DNA of 64,000 bases from Flavobacterium sp. N502536 (GCF_025947345.1 NZ_CP110011.1:4092001-4156000), one strand, 5' to 3'; shown: positions 1 through 9,478, numbered from the stretch's first letter. Numbers and translations are program-made. Notes: generated from the sequence alone by a model not told the origin.

Positions 1-2
1 CG

Positions 3-1109
3 ACAAAAGAGATTATAGTTTCTGCCCGTGACAGAATTATGCTTAAAACAGAAGATTTACCTGTTGGAACCACAGAAATCGTCTACAGAATCACGCTTCT
101 GGATGAAAACCAGGAAATGGCCAACAGTTTGGTTTCCGTTTTAAAATCAATTCCCGATCCAACCGGAATTAGTCAGGGATCGGCAGGAGCTGTTTTTCTG
201 ATGTCTAAAATTTCAGGCGACGATACCTGTACTTATGCCTTGTTTACGTCGAATGAAGCAGCAAAAAAGTACATTACTGACGGTAAAACCGATAAAGCCT
301 GTTACGATCAGAAAGACCCTCTGAGTAAAGATGCTAAGCGATTGTCACTCGATAAATCGTCTTGTCTGGGACAGAATGTAAATACACTCTGGTTTGGTTT
401 TCACAGTAAAAACTGGCTTTTAAATCAAAAAATAGTTCTGGAAGTCGTACCATGGGTAGATACCAAGCTTAATCGCGGATGGAATCAGGACAATAAAAAT
501 GAAATTATAAGTCTTTGTAAAACCTCTACAATGGCTCAGAAAATGGCAAATTCTGATGATTTTTGCGTTTGTATTCTTGAAAAAATCATGAAACAGTACC
601 GCTATACAGAATTTCAAAAACTGTTGCCAATGGAGAAAAATAAAGCATATAAAGACTTTGGGAACAGCTGTTATAAAGACGCTGATATTTCTAAAAATGT
701 TTATAATGACTTAAGAACTCAGGCGGCTTCTTTGGTTAGACTTCAGAAATACAACGAAGCGATTCCAAAATTGAATACAATCATTAACGACGGTAAAGCA
801 ACGGCACTGGATTACAGTTCTATCGGATATTGCTATATTTTGACAAAACAATACGGTAAAGCCCTTAAATTCCTAAAAGAAGGAGAGAAACTGGACGATA
901 CGGAATTGTTGGTAAAATTAAATCTGGCACACGTTTACCTCATTAACGATGATTACAGTGAAGCGAAAGCCATTTACAAAAAATACCAGTCGCAGAATGT
1001 TACTGACAGCCTGAGCTGGAAAGAGAAAACAAAACAAGACTTCTTAGTTTTTCAAAAAGCCGGATTACCTTCAAAAGACTTTGAGAAAATCTTAAAACTA
1101 TACAATTAA
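3..1109 (+). CDS. TPR-containing protein, 5' end outside window
   Basis: The reading frame is open to the left edge: codons before the first ATG (position 39) read on without a stop, so the true start lies outside the window. The last third carries tetratricopeptide-like helical pairs (roughly residues 225-325 counted from that ATG), with typical A/Y/G/A spacing such as GYCYILTKQYGKALKFL. The first two thirds contain several cysteines and match no family I know. TPR arrays usually mediate protein-protein contacts. No further function can be given. It ends shortly before menC on the same strand. Confidence 0.7.
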   Translation, partial: TKEIIVSARDRIMLKTEDLPVGTTEIVYRITLLDENQEMANSLVSVLKSIPDPTGISQGSAGAVFLMSKISGDDTCTYALFTSNEAAKKYITDGKTDKACYDQKDPLSKDAKRLSLDKSSCLGQNVNTLWFGFHSKNWLLNQKIVLEVVPWVDTKLNRGWNQDNKNEIISLCKTSTMAQKMANSDDFCVCILEKIMKQYRYTEFQKLLPMEKNKAYKDFGNSCYKDADISKNVYNDLRTQAASLVRLQKYNEAIPKLNTIINDGKATALDYSSIGYCYILTKQYGKALKFLKEGEKLDDTELLVKLNLAHVYLINDDYSEAKAIYKKYQSQNVTDSLSWKEKTKQDFLVFQKAGLPSKDFEKILKLYN

Positions 1110-1177
1110 AAGTAAAAAACTGTATAAGTCTGCCGCTTGCTTTACCGTGGTGGTACTTATGTAGTTGGAGTTACACT

Positions 1178-2224
1178 ATGAAAGCAACCTGTCACAAATA
1201 CATGCTTGAGTTTAAACGACCTTCCGGGACTTCCAGAGGCGTTATGACGGAGAAAGAAACCTGGTTTATCGTTCTGGAAGAGAACGGTAAAAAGGGGATA
1301 GGAGAGTGTGGGATTCTTCGCGGACTGAGTGCTGATGACCGTGAAGATTACGAAGAAAAACTGCAATGGACGTGCCAGAATATTCATTTGGGAGAAGAAG
1401 CGCTCTGGAATGCTTTGTTGGAATTTCCATCCATACAATTTGGAGTTGAAATGGCGTTTTTGTCTCTTAAAAATGAAAACCCGTTTGTTTTGTTTCCTTC
1501 GCACTTTACAGCTGGTTCAAAATCGATTGCCATAAACGGTCTGGTCTGGATGGGGGAAGCTTCCTTTATGAAAGAACAAATTGAAGAGAAATTAGCGACT
1601 GGATTTAATTGCATAAAACTTAAGATAGGCGCTATTGATTTTGAAAAAGAACTCGAATTGTTAGCTTATATCCGCAGTCATTTTTCAGCAGAGCAGATTG
1701 AAATCAGGGTAGATGCTAATGGAGCTTTTCGTTTAGACGAAGCTTTAGATAAACTGAAGCAATTGAGTGCATATCAATTGCATAGTATTGAGCAGCCTAT
1801 AAAAAAAGGGAATATTGCTGCAATGGCTGATTTGTGTAAAACAACGCCGTTTCCAATTGCTTTGGATGAAGAATTGATCGGTGTTTTTTCGTTGGAAGAA
1901 AAAGAAAGTCTGTTGCAAAAAATCAGACCGCAGTATATTATTTTGAAGCCTAGTTTTATTGGAGGTTTCAAAGGCACGAAGGAATGGATTGATCTGGCAG
2001 ATAAGTATCAAATTGGCTGGTGGATTACTTCGGCATTAGAAAGTAATATTGGTCTCAATGCAATTGCACAATGGACTTTCCTGCAAAACGCTACCATGCC
2101 TCAGGGTTTAGGAACCGGAGGACTTTATACCAACAATTTTGATTGTCCGCTTGAAGTTTCACAAGGACAGTTATGGTACAATACTACAAAAGACTGGGAT
2201 TTTGATTTTCTCAGTAACGCATAA
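1178..2224 (+). CDS. menC: o-succinylbenzoate synthase (enolase superfamily)
   Basis: A 348-residue enolase-superfamily protein. The catalytic set is visible: the KxK pair at K147/K149, metal ligands D179, E205 and D230, and the second lysine K257 in ILKPS. The late LGTGG segment is typical of OSBS proteins. MenC dehydrates SHCHC to o-succinylbenzoate in menaquinone synthesis, in the cytoplasm. The length fits the Bacteroidota MenC group. A dipeptide epimerase is the main alternative because the folds are the same, but the KxK context and the C-terminus favour MenC. No other men gene is in the window. A hairpin terminator follows directly. Confidence 0.78.
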   Translation: MKATCHKYMLEFKRPSGTSRGVMTEKETWFIVLEENGKKGIGECGILRGLSADDREDYEEKLQWTCQNIHLGEEALWNALLEFPSIQFGVEMAFLSLKNENPFVLFPSHFTAGSKSIAINGLVWMGEASFMKEQIEEKLATGFNCIKLKIGAIDFEKELELLAYIRSHFSAEQIEIRVDANGAFRLDEALDKLKQLSAYQLHSIEQPIKKGNIAAMADLCKTTPFPIALDEELIGVFSLEEKESLLQKIRPQYIILKPSFIGGFKGTKEWIDLADKYQIGWWITSALESNIGLNAIAQWTFLQNATMPQGLGTGGLYTNNFDCPLEVSQGQLWYNTTKDWDFDFLSNA

Positions 2225-2226
2225 AA

Positions 2227-2249
2227 AAAACTGGCTTCAAGCCAGTTTT
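2227..2249. terminator. Bidirectional hairpin terminator
   Basis: Inverted repeat AAAACTGGC / GCCAGTTTT with a 5-nt loop, flanked by A and T runs. It lies between the convergent menC and the HhH-protein gene and can serve both. Confidence 0.7.
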
Positions 2250-2271
2250 TAAGGTTATATTGATTTTGGAT

Positions 2272-2826
2272 TTATTCTTTTCCGCCCTGTAAGTTGTCCT
2301 GCCAGTCTTTTAATTCCTGCCATTTACCCTGATAGGCAAGTAATGCTTGTCTCGCCCAGGTACTTGGATTGTGAATAGAATAATTTTCACCTCCCGCATC
2401 CAGTATGGATTGTAGCTTTTCGGTGGAAGCTTCTGATAATTCATGCCACGTTTTAATACCTGCAGCATTGAATAATGCTTCAATTTTTGGACCGATTCCT
2501 TCCACTACTTTCAAATCATTCTCTTTTATTTTCTTACCGTACACAGTTGCGGCCAATGCGCCGTCAAAAGGTATTAGAGCTGCTGCTGCTGTAGCGGCAA
2601 ATGATTGTGGTGCTGCATTAACCTTAGCTTTTGCGGCCAATTCAGCTTCCAGCGTAGAAATTTTAGCATTCAGATTTCGGGTATTTGCTTTACAGGCATC
2701 CAGATCAGCTTGCAAAGACAACGCAAGTGAATCATCACCTTTAGAATTCATTTTTCCCAGTAAGTAACCCAAAATTCCACAGATTAATCCCACTAGGGCC
2801 GGTATTAAGATACAAGGTATATTCAT
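2272..2826 (-). CDS. Membrane-anchored helix-hairpin-helix protein
   Basis: 184 residues. An N-terminal membrane segment (about 5-25, glycine-rich) is followed by a coiled-coil stretch (about 35-70), an alanine-rich linker and a C-terminal domain with VEGIGPKIEALFNAAG, the hallmark of helix-hairpin-helix domains like those at the end of many ribosomal L21-like and DUF4332 proteins. HhH units usually bind DNA non-specifically, but in this membrane setting the role is unknown. It starts 19 nt after the OmpA-like gene on the same strand, so the two are probably cotranscribed. Confidence 0.72.
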   Translation of the reverse strand: MNIPCILIPALVGLICGILGYLLGKMNSKGDDSLALSLQADLDACKANTRNLNAKISTLEAELAAKAKVNAAPQSFAATAAAALIPFDGALAATVYGKKIKENDLKVVEGIGPKIEALFNAAGIKTWHELSEASTEKLQSILDAGGENYSIHNPSTWARQALLAYQGKWQELKDWQDNLQGGKE

Positions 2827-2845
2827 GATAGTATATTTTGATTAG

Positions 2846-3757
2846 TTATTTAATTGTGATAACAGTTCTTCTATTGGTTGCTTTGCCTTCAGCAGTGGTA
2901 TTTTCGCCTATAGGTTCATCAGGGCCTTTTGATTCGGTGGTAATGCGGTTCCCGTCAACTCCTTTTTTAGACAAATAACTCTTAGAAAACTCTGCTCTTT
3001 TTTGACCAAGAGTTACGTTCGAATCCCGATTTCCAACATTATCGCTATGGCCAACGACCAGAATAACGGCTTCTTTTACGTGTTCCATATACTTCACTAA
3101 ATCGGCTACTTTTTGTTCTTCGGCAGCTGTTAAGTGATCACTGGATTTATTGGTGTTGAAATGCAAAATGAGCGGATCGCCATTGATTTTTTCTTTCAAA
3201 ATCACCCATTCATCGGTTACTGCTGGAGCAGCTTCGGGAGCATCAAATGCATATTCAGCAGGTCCTATTAGCGTGTCTTTTATCGTTTTCCATTTGTCGA
3301 TCACTTCACCTTTTGTATTTAACTGTGCCTCAGCGATGCCTTGTGATACAAAATACTTTTTGATTTCATTCGCTCGTGCCAGACCCAGATTTTCCGCAGC
3401 AGTTGTGTTGGTTTCATCTGAAGTTGCATAACCTGTTATCGTAATTTTTTGCTTCGGATTAGCGATCAAAAAGGTTTTAAGGTTTTGAACTCCAATTGAT
3501 ACAGAATCACTCACAGGCAGTACGACTGCAAAACTGTTTTTAAGGAACTTGAGGTTATCATTGGTATGATAGTCAATTCCCGAACCATTTAGAATAAAAG
3601 GGACAGAAGTATCGTCCTGAGCCACAACTGTCGATACTTTTTCGGTATCAACCGCAGGTGTTTTCATAGTACAATTGCAGCAAAATTTCAAATATAAAAA
3701 GGTACCTAAAATAATGGTTATTGCAATGCCTAGTAGATAAAGTGCTTTTTTAGACAT
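2846..3757 (-). CDS. OmpA-family protein with two OmpA-like domains
   Basis: 303 residues. An N-terminal membrane segment (about 5-22) precedes a Cys cluster (FCCNC). There are two OmpA-like modules: a first degenerate one (about 60-160, with ITGYATSDE) and a canonical C-terminal one (about 190-303) with VVGHSDNVG, GQKRAE and the final NRRTVITI. OmpA C-terminal domains bind peptidoglycan in the periplasm. There is no beta-barrel, so the protein is probably a membrane-tethered cell-wall linker. It is first gene of a pair with the HhH membrane protein. A TAAATTTG -7-like box lies upstream (complement of 3781-3788). Confidence 0.8.
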   Translation of the reverse strand: MSKKALYLLGIAITIILGTFLYLKFCCNCTMKTPAVDTEKVSTVVAQDDTSVPFILNGSGIDYHTNDNLKFLKNSFAVVLPVSDSVSIGVQNLKTFLIANPKQKITITGYATSDETNTTAAENLGLARANEIKKYFVSQGIAEAQLNTKGEVIDKWKTIKDTLIGPAEYAFDAPEAAPAVTDEWVILKEKINGDPLILHFNTNKSSDHLTAAEEQKVADLVKYMEHVKEAVILVVGHSDNVGNRDSNVTLGQKRAEFSKSYLSKKGVDGNRITTESKGPDEPIGENTTAEGKATNRRTVITIK

Positions 3758-3957
3758 AAGTGATGAAGTTAAGATTCTATCAAATTTAACAAAAAAATAA
3801 ATACATAACCGATTAATAATCAGTTATTTTAAAGTTATTTCTCTAATTATGAGGGCGTTGTATCAATGAAGATCAAAACATAACGATTCCTGTAATTTCA
3901 ATTCTCAGGCCAGATTAAATTGAGTAACTTGCATAAAAATTAAATTCAGGCATCAAA

Positions 3958-4431
3958 ATGGTCGAAATAGAAAGAAAGTTTCTTGTAAAATCAGCTGATT
4001 TTAAAGAGCAGGCTTTTGCACACAATAAAATTGCCCAGGGATACTTAAGTGCTGTTCCTGAAAGAACGGTTCGTGTGCGTATTAAAGGGGAAAGAGGTTT
4101 TATTACCATAAAAGGAATCAGCCATCAGGGCGGAATGTCCCGTTTTGAATGGGAAAATGAAATCCCGCTGGATGAAGCACTAGAATTGCTTAAATTATGT
4201 GAAAAAGGAAAGATTGAAAAGACACGTTACGAGATAAAATCAGGCAAACACATTTTTGAAGTAGACGAATTTTACGGAGAAAATGAAGGCTTGGTGATGG
4301 CCGAAGTAGAACTGGAATCGGAAACAGAACTTTTTGAAAAACCGGATTGGCTGGGGGAAGAGGTAACGGATGATCCACGATACTACAATGCTTATTTGAG
4401 TAAGAATCCTTTTAAAGAATGGAAGAAGTAA
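3958..4431 (+). CDS. CYTH domain protein
   Basis: 157 residues starting with the CYTH signature ExExK (E3, E5, K7). Further charged beta-strand motifs such as TVRVRIKG, GFITIKG and EVDEFYG line the triphosphate tunnel. CYTH proteins hydrolyse inorganic or organic triphosphates (tripolyphosphate, thiamine triphosphate), and a few are class IV adenylate cyclases. The substrate cannot be read from sequence. The stop codon overlaps the region just before the next gene, so translational coupling with the YpdA-like reductase is likely. Confidence 0.85.
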   Translation: MVEIERKFLVKSADFKEQAFAHNKIAQGYLSAVPERTVRVRIKGERGFITIKGISHQGGMSRFEWENEIPLDEALELLKLCEKGKIEKTRYEIKSGKHIFEVDEFYGENEGLVMAEVELESETELFEKPDWLGEEVTDDPRYYNAYLSKNPFKEWKK

Positions 4432-4436
4432 AGTTT

Positions 4437-5402
4437 ATGGAAGTATATGATTTGATCATTGTAGGGGGCGGTCCAATTGGTCTGGCCTGTGCAATCGAAG
4501 CTCAGAAAAAAGGTTTGCGTTATCTGATTATTGAAAAAGGCGCTCTTGTGAATAGTATTTTCAATTATCCTTTGTACATGACTTTTTTCTCCACTGCTGA
4601 AAGACTTGAAATTGGAGATATTCCGTTCAGTTGTCTGGCACCAAAGCCAGGCCGTCAGGAAGCATTGGAATATTACCGAAACATTCACCGATACTTTAAT
4701 TTTTCGATTCAATTGTTTGAAAGGGTGACACAGGTTGAAAAACAGGCTGATGCTTCTTTTAAAATTACCACCGACAAGACGGTTTATGAAGCCAGGAATG
4801 TCGTGATTGCAACCGGTTTTTATGATATTCCGATTGAAATGAATGTAAAAGGGGAGCGGTTGCCAAAAGTGCGTCACTATTATAAAGAAGCGCACGAATA
4901 TGCTTTCAGGAATGTTCTGGTTGTAGGAGCAAATAACTCTTCGGTAGATGCAGCATTGGAATGTTGGCGAAAAGGAGCAAATGTGACGATGGTTATCCGA
5001 AAAAACGTGATCAACAGCAGGGTTAAATACTGGGCGAAGCCCGATATTGAAAACCGAATTGCCGAAGGCAGTATCAAGGCTTATTTTGAATCGAATATTA
5101 CTGAAATTCGTGAAAATGAAGTCGAAATAGAAACTCCTACGGGGAAAATTACACTCGAGAATGATTTTGTACTTGCGTTAACCGGTTACAAGCCAGATTT
5201 GACTTTTCTGGAAAAAATGGGGATACAATTAGCGGAAGACGAACTAAGAACTCCAACCTACCATCCGGAAACGATGGAAACGAATGTAGAGGGTTTGTTT
5301 TTGGCTGGTGTAATTTGTGGAGGCATGTACACACACAAATGGTTTATCGAAAACTCCCGTGTTCATGCTAATATGATTGTGGATTATATTACTTCAAAAT
5401 AA
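4437..5402 (+). CDS. YpdA-like FAD/NADPH bacillithiol disulfide reductase
   Basis: 321 residues from the chosen ATG at 4437. An earlier ATG at 4419 overlaps the CYTH gene and would add six residues before the FAD motif. The N-terminal Rossmann motif GGGPIG is followed by a second nucleotide motif around GANNSSVDAAL. The thioredoxin-reductase CxxC pair is absent, as in YpdA, which reduces bacillithiol disulfide with NADPH. The late segment FLAGVICGGMYTHKWFIEN matches the family end. YpdA homologues are common in Bacteroidota that make bacillithiol; none of the bsh genes is in this window. Confidence 0.8.
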   Translation: MEVYDLIIVGGGPIGLACAIEAQKKGLRYLIIEKGALVNSIFNYPLYMTFFSTAERLEIGDIPFSCLAPKPGRQEALEYYRNIHRYFNFSIQLFERVTQVEKQADASFKITTDKTVYEARNVVIATGFYDIPIEMNVKGERLPKVRHYYKEAHEYAFRNVLVVGANNSSVDAALECWRKGANVTMVIRKNVINSRVKYWAKPDIENRIAEGSIKAYFESNITEIRENEVEIETPTGKITLENDFVLALTGYKPDLTFLEKMGIQLAEDELRTPTYHPETMETNVEGLFLAGVICGGMYTHKWFIENSRVHANMIVDYITSK

Positions 5403-5405
5403 ATT

Positions 5406-5475
5406 TATAGTCCCGAATTCACGAATTTTACTTTTGTCAACTTATGAAAGTAAAATTCGTGAATTCGCGGCTATA
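5406..5475. terminator. Long inverted repeat between convergent genes
   Basis: Two 29-nt arms (5406-5434 and 5447-5475) are complementary except at two positions and are separated by a 12-nt loop. The element fills the gap between ypdA-like and selO ends, so it probably terminates both. It is far longer than a normal intrinsic terminator. Confidence 0.65.
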
Positions 5476-5479
5476 AAAA

Positions 5480-7048
5480 CTAAGAGCTACAGGAAAGCAT
5501 AGAACAACCCACTTTAGACCTGGCCCAATCCGGGCGCTTAGCGAACCATTTTTGGTATTCCGGCTGTTCGTCATAAGGCTTCTGCAAAAGAGTATAAAGC
5601 TCATCGATTAGTGAATAATCTTCTTGGTCGGCTGCATCAATCGCCAGTTGCGCCATATAGTTTCGCAGTACATACTTCGGATTTATGGTATTCATTTTTG
5701 CAGCGCGCTCCTGGTCAGTGAGTAATTCAGTTTGAAGCCTTTCAAGATAGGTCGTAAACCAGTTTTGCCATGATTCTAAAACAGTACCTGAAATTTGTTC
5801 CGGAATATAAAATGCCTCCTTAATTTTTTCTATTGCTTTTTCTGCAGCATCTGATTTTTGAACGTTGCTCAAATTTCGGAAGAAAATAGTCATATCCGTC
5901 TCCGATAATTGCAGCGTACTTTCTAAAGCAGTAATTAGCTCGCTATCAGTTTCGGTTGAAGTGAATAATCCTAATTTACTTAAAAACATGGTTTTGTAAT
6001 CGGAATCAAAATCAATTATAAACGATTCCAGTATTTTTTCTAAAGGTTCGGCTTCATTGATTAACGGATAAATAGCATTGGCCAATTGGTACAAATTCCA
6101 TTGTGCAATCTGTGGCTGATTCCCAAAACGATACCTTCTGTATTGACTGTCGGTTGTATTGGGTGTCCAGTTTGGATCATAGTTTTCTAGCCAGCCGTAA
6201 GGGCCATAATCAATTGTGATGCCGTGAATCGACATATTATCGGTATTCATCACACCGTGTACAAAACCTACACGCTGCCAGTGCAGAATCATTTCACGAG
6301 TTGTATCGGCTACGGTTTTAAAGAATTGTAAATACTGTTCTTTAGGTTCTCCCTTAATTTCAGGGAAATAATGTTTGATGTTATATTCGACAAATTGTTT
6401 TAGATTTCGAAGTTCATTTCGGGCTGTCAGCATTTCGAAGCTGCCAAAACGGATAAACGAGGGAGCAACACGGCAAACAATCGCTCCTTTTTCATAAGCT
6501 GAATTTCCGTTGTATAAGATATCGCGTAAAACCTGATCCCCCGAGGTTATAAGCGAAAGCGATCGGGTAGTGGGAACTCCTAAATGAAACATGGCTTCGG
6601 CACACAGATACTCCCTTACAGACGAGCGCAAAACAGCCAAACCATCAGCGGTTCGCGAATAGGGCGTTTTTCCTGCGCCTTTTAATTGTAGTGTAAATGA
6701 TTCGCCATTGTGTTCGACTTCTGTTAAATTAATGGCACGACCATCACCCAATTGTCCGGCCCAGTTTCCAAACTGATGCCCCGCATAACACATGGCGAAC
6801 GGACACGTTTCCGGAAGAATTTCTTTTCCCGAAAAGACATTCAAAAACGATTCAGACTGAATTTCAGTAGTCGAAATTCCAACCGATTCTGCTACTTCTG
6901 CGGAAGCATGAATAAGTTTAGGATTTGATGGTTTTGTTGGATTTACATAAGAGAAAAGCGCATTGGAGACCTGACGAACTTCATTGGTTTCGTTTGGATC
7001 TGCAGGCAGTTCAGCGGTAAATCGATTATTTATTTTTAAATTTTTCAT
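5480..7048 (-). CDS. selO: Protein adenylyltransferase SelO (YdiU)
   Basis: 522 residues from ATG at 7048; an upstream GTG at 7069 would add seven residues. It shows the SelO pseudokinase motifs: YAGHQFGNWAGQLGDG, LKGAGKTPYSR and HGVMNTDNMSIHG with TIDYGP. SelO transfers AMP to Ser/Thr/Tyr of target proteins and is tied to oxidative-stress resistance. The C-terminus ends in SCSS, with Cys where eukaryotic SelO has selenocysteine. It lies downstream of msrA on the same strand (about 70 nt apart), probably in one transcript. Confidence 0.93.
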   Translation of the reverse strand: MKNLKINNRFTAELPADPNETNEVRQVSNALFSYVNPTKPSNPKLIHASAEVAESVGISTTEIQSESFLNVFSGKEILPETCPFAMCYAGHQFGNWAGQLGDGRAINLTEVEHNGESFTLQLKGAGKTPYSRTADGLAVLRSSVREYLCAEAMFHLGVPTTRSLSLITSGDQVLRDILYNGNSAYEKGAIVCRVAPSFIRFGSFEMLTARNELRNLKQFVEYNIKHYFPEIKGEPKEQYLQFFKTVADTTREMILHWQRVGFVHGVMNTDNMSIHGITIDYGPYGWLENYDPNWTPNTTDSQYRRYRFGNQPQIAQWNLYQLANAIYPLINEAEPLEKILESFIIDFDSDYKTMFLSKLGLFTSTETDSELITALESTLQLSETDMTIFFRNLSNVQKSDAAEKAIEKIKEAFYIPEQISGTVLESWQNWFTTYLERLQTELLTDQERAAKMNTINPKYVLRNYMAQLAIDAADQEDYSLIDELYTLLQKPYDEQPEYQKWFAKRPDWARSKVGCSMLSCSS

Positions 7049-7119
7049 TAGGATTGTTTTCTTTGCCACAGCTTGGAATGACTTAAACTCTCTTTTTAAG
7101 CTGTAGAAAAAAGGTTTAT

Positions 7120-7653
7120 TTAGTCAACTAGTCTGTCAGCGTACATTTTTTTCAGTTTGTGCACTTTAGGATCAATTACGATTTGACAGTAACGCGCTTC
7201 CTGATTGTTGTTGTAATAATTTTGATGATCGGCTTCGGCTTCATAGAAAACTTCAAACGGAATGAGCTGTGTCACAATCGGATCCTCGTAGAAAGCTTTT
7301 ACTTCCTCAAAAACCTGTTCTGCCACCGCTTTTTGTTCGTCATCGTGATATAAAACGATCGAGCGGTATTGTGTTCCGCTATCCGCGCCCTGACGGTTTA
7401 AAGTGGTTGGGTCGTGGCTTGTCATGAATATAAAAATCAAATCGTGGTATGAAATTATGTCAGGATTAAAGGTTACTTGTATGACTTCTGCGTGACCGGT
7501 TCTGCCAGTACAAACTTCACGATAGGGCGGGTTTTTAATAAAACCTCCTGAATACCCTGATTTTAAGGATTCTACTCCCTTTAAACGCTGAATTACAGCT
7601 TCAATACACCAAAAACATCCTCCACCAAAAGTGGCAACTGATAAATTTCCCAT
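7120..7653 (-). CDS. msrA: Peptide-methionine (S)-S-oxide reductase
   Basis: 177 residues. The active-site motif GGCFWCIEA sits at residues 10-18, and GYSGG and HAEVIQV follow in the family order. MsrA reduces methionine-S-sulfoxide in proteins using thioredoxin. There is no signal peptide, so it is cytosolic. A fused MsrB domain is absent. It precedes selO on the same strand, which fits an oxidative-damage role. Confidence 0.95.
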   Translation of the reverse strand: MGNLSVATFGGGCFWCIEAVIQRLKGVESLKSGYSGGFIKNPPYREVCTGRTGHAEVIQVTFNPDIISYHDLIFIFMTSHDPTTLNRQGADSGTQYRSIVLYHDDEQKAVAEQVFEEVKAFYEDPIVTQLIPFEVFYEAEADHQNYYNNNQEARYCQIVIDPKVHKLKKMYADRLVD

Positions 7654-7805
7654 AAAATAGTATTGTTAAAATTTTTAATGCCTATTAATCCGATAGAATA
7701 TTGTGATAAATTATTAGTAAAAAGATAATTTAAATAAAGAAACTAAGCAGTTATTTATCTTTTGAAGTTTACAATTGATAAATTCGCAATTCTATAAAAA
7801 AGCAA

Positions 7806-7813
7806 TATATTTG
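7806..7813 (+). promoter_or_regulatory. -7 element TATATTTG
   Basis: Matches the Bacteroidota TAnnTTTG -7 box. It lies 22 nt before the ATG at 7835 and inside the longer open frame that begins at 7775, so it argues for the later start. No good -33 TTG was found at standard spacing. Confidence 0.5.
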
Positions 7814-7834
7814 CAATCAAACTCAGGCACACTA

Positions 7835-9322
7835 ATGAACAGCAAAAATAGTACCATCACTTTAGAAACCTATTTTCAGGATTTTAGAAAGAATATTGTA
7901 GGAATTAATCAGGAATTTACCTCTCCTTACGGCAAAAAACAGATTATTTATACCGATTGGACTGCCAGCGGAAGGTTATACCGACCTATTGAAGAGAAAA
8001 TTCTCAATGAATTCGGGCCTTTTGTTGCCAATACGCATACCGAAACTACCGTGTCAGGTACTGCCATGACAAAAGCGTATCATCATGCCAGATCGATCAT
8101 CAAACGTCATACAAATGCCAGTAACGACGATGTATTGATCACAGATGGTACCGGAATGACAGGTGTTGTTAATAAATTTCAACGTATTTTAGGTTTAAAA
8201 ATCCCTGAGAATTTAAAAGATTGTACGGTTGTTCCTGCTGAAAAACGTCCTGTTGTTTTTATTTCTCATATGGAACACCATTCCAATCAAACGTCGTGGT
8301 TAGAAACGATTGCCGATGTTGAAATTATTCCATCTTGCGAAAAAGGACTTTTTTGTCTGGATAATTTAGAGCAATTACTGGAGAAATATAAAGACAGAAC
8401 GATCAAGATTGCTTCTATCACCTCCTGTTCGAATGTTACAGGTTTAAAAACACCGTTTCATGAGGCTGCAAAGTTAATGCACAAGCACAATGGCGTTTGT
8501 TTTGTTGATTTTGCCTGTTCGGGTCCATATGTAGAAATCGACATGCATCCCGAAGATCCGGAAGCGTATTTGGATGCTATTTTCTTTTCACCGCACAAAT
8601 TTTTAGGAGGCCCAGGAACTTCGGGTGTTCTAATTTTTAATAAAAAGTTATACAACAATATGATCCCGGATTGTCCCGGAGGAGGAACAGTGAGCTGGAC
8701 CAATCCGTGGGGCGAACATAAATATATAGATAACATTGAGGATCGTGAAGATGGCGGTACTCCCGGGTTTCTTCAGGTTATTAAAACCGCACTGGCTATT
8801 GAGCTAAAAGAGGAAATGGGAATCGAAAACATCCTGCAACGCGAGCATGAGATTGTTGACTACGTTTTTAATGAATTAGATTCTGTTTCCAATATTAAAA
8901 TCCTGGCGGGACAGCATAAAAACCGTTTGGGAGTTGTTTCGTTTTTTATCGAAAATCTTCATTTTAATTTAGGAGTGAAATTACTGAACGATAAATTCGG
9001 AATTCAAACCAGAGGAGGATGCAGTTGTGCCGGAACTTACGGACACTTTTTATTGCACGTAGATCAGGAAACTTCCAATAAACTGGTAAACGAAATTACT
9101 ATTGGCGATTTAATCAAAAAACCGGGATGGATCAGAATGTCAATTCACCCAACTACTACTGATAAAGAAATTGCTTTTGTTTGCGAAAGCATCAAAGATT
9201 TGGCTAAAAACCATACAGAATGGGCTTTGGACTATACTTATAACAAAAATACCAATGAGTTTGTTCACAAGGATGCCACTTCGTTTGAAGACGAGTTAGT
9301 AGCCGGCTGGTTCAAATCGTAA
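7835..9322 (+). CDS. Aminotransferase class V-fold PLP enzyme
   Basis: 495 residues from ATG 7835, preferred over the ATG at 7775 because a -7 box lies between the two. The fold-type I class V signature is clear: the PLP lysine sits in FFSPHKFLGGPGTSG, preceded by VDFACSGPY. Conserved ISHMEHHSN and late RGGCSCAGTYGH resemble cysteine-desulfurase-like proteins. The C-rich GGCSCAGTYG region could carry a persulfide cysteine, but the true substrate is unknown. Members of this group are often annotated only as selenocysteine lyase/isopenicillin epimerase-like. Its last 18 codons and terminator are duplicated downstream. Confidence 0.82.
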   Translation: MNSKNSTITLETYFQDFRKNIVGINQEFTSPYGKKQIIYTDWTASGRLYRPIEEKILNEFGPFVANTHTETTVSGTAMTKAYHHARSIIKRHTNASNDDVLITDGTGMTGVVNKFQRILGLKIPENLKDCTVVPAEKRPVVFISHMEHHSNQTSWLETIADVEIIPSCEKGLFCLDNLEQLLEKYKDRTIKIASITSCSNVTGLKTPFHEAAKLMHKHNGVCFVDFACSGPYVEIDMHPEDPEAYLDAIFFSPHKFLGGPGTSGVLIFNKKLYNNMIPDCPGGGTVSWTNPWGEHKYIDNIEDREDGGTPGFLQVIKTALAIELKEEMGIENILQREHEIVDYVFNELDSVSNIKILAGQHKNRLGVVSFFIENLHFNLGVKLLNDKFGIQTRGGCSCAGTYGHFLLHVDQETSNKLVNEITIGDLIKKPGWIRMSIHPTTTDKEIAFVCESIKDLAKNHTEWALDYTYNKNTNEFVHKDATSFEDELVAGWFKS

Positions 9323-9345
9323 AACTTATATTCGTAATGAATACT

Positions 9346-9378
9346 AAACCCGACAGGTTTCAAAAACCTGTCGGGTTT
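9346..9378. terminator. CCCGACAGG hairpin terminator, copy 1
   Basis: Perfect 15-bp stem (AAACCCGACAGGTTT and its complement) with a 3-nt loop after the aminotransferase stop codon. Confidence 0.75.
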
Positions 9379-9478
9379 GTTGTTTAGTAAATGTTTTTAA
9401 AAAGGACGTCACTTCGTTTGAAGACGAGTTAGTGGCCGGCTGGTTCAAATCGTAAAACTTTTATTCGTAATGAATACT

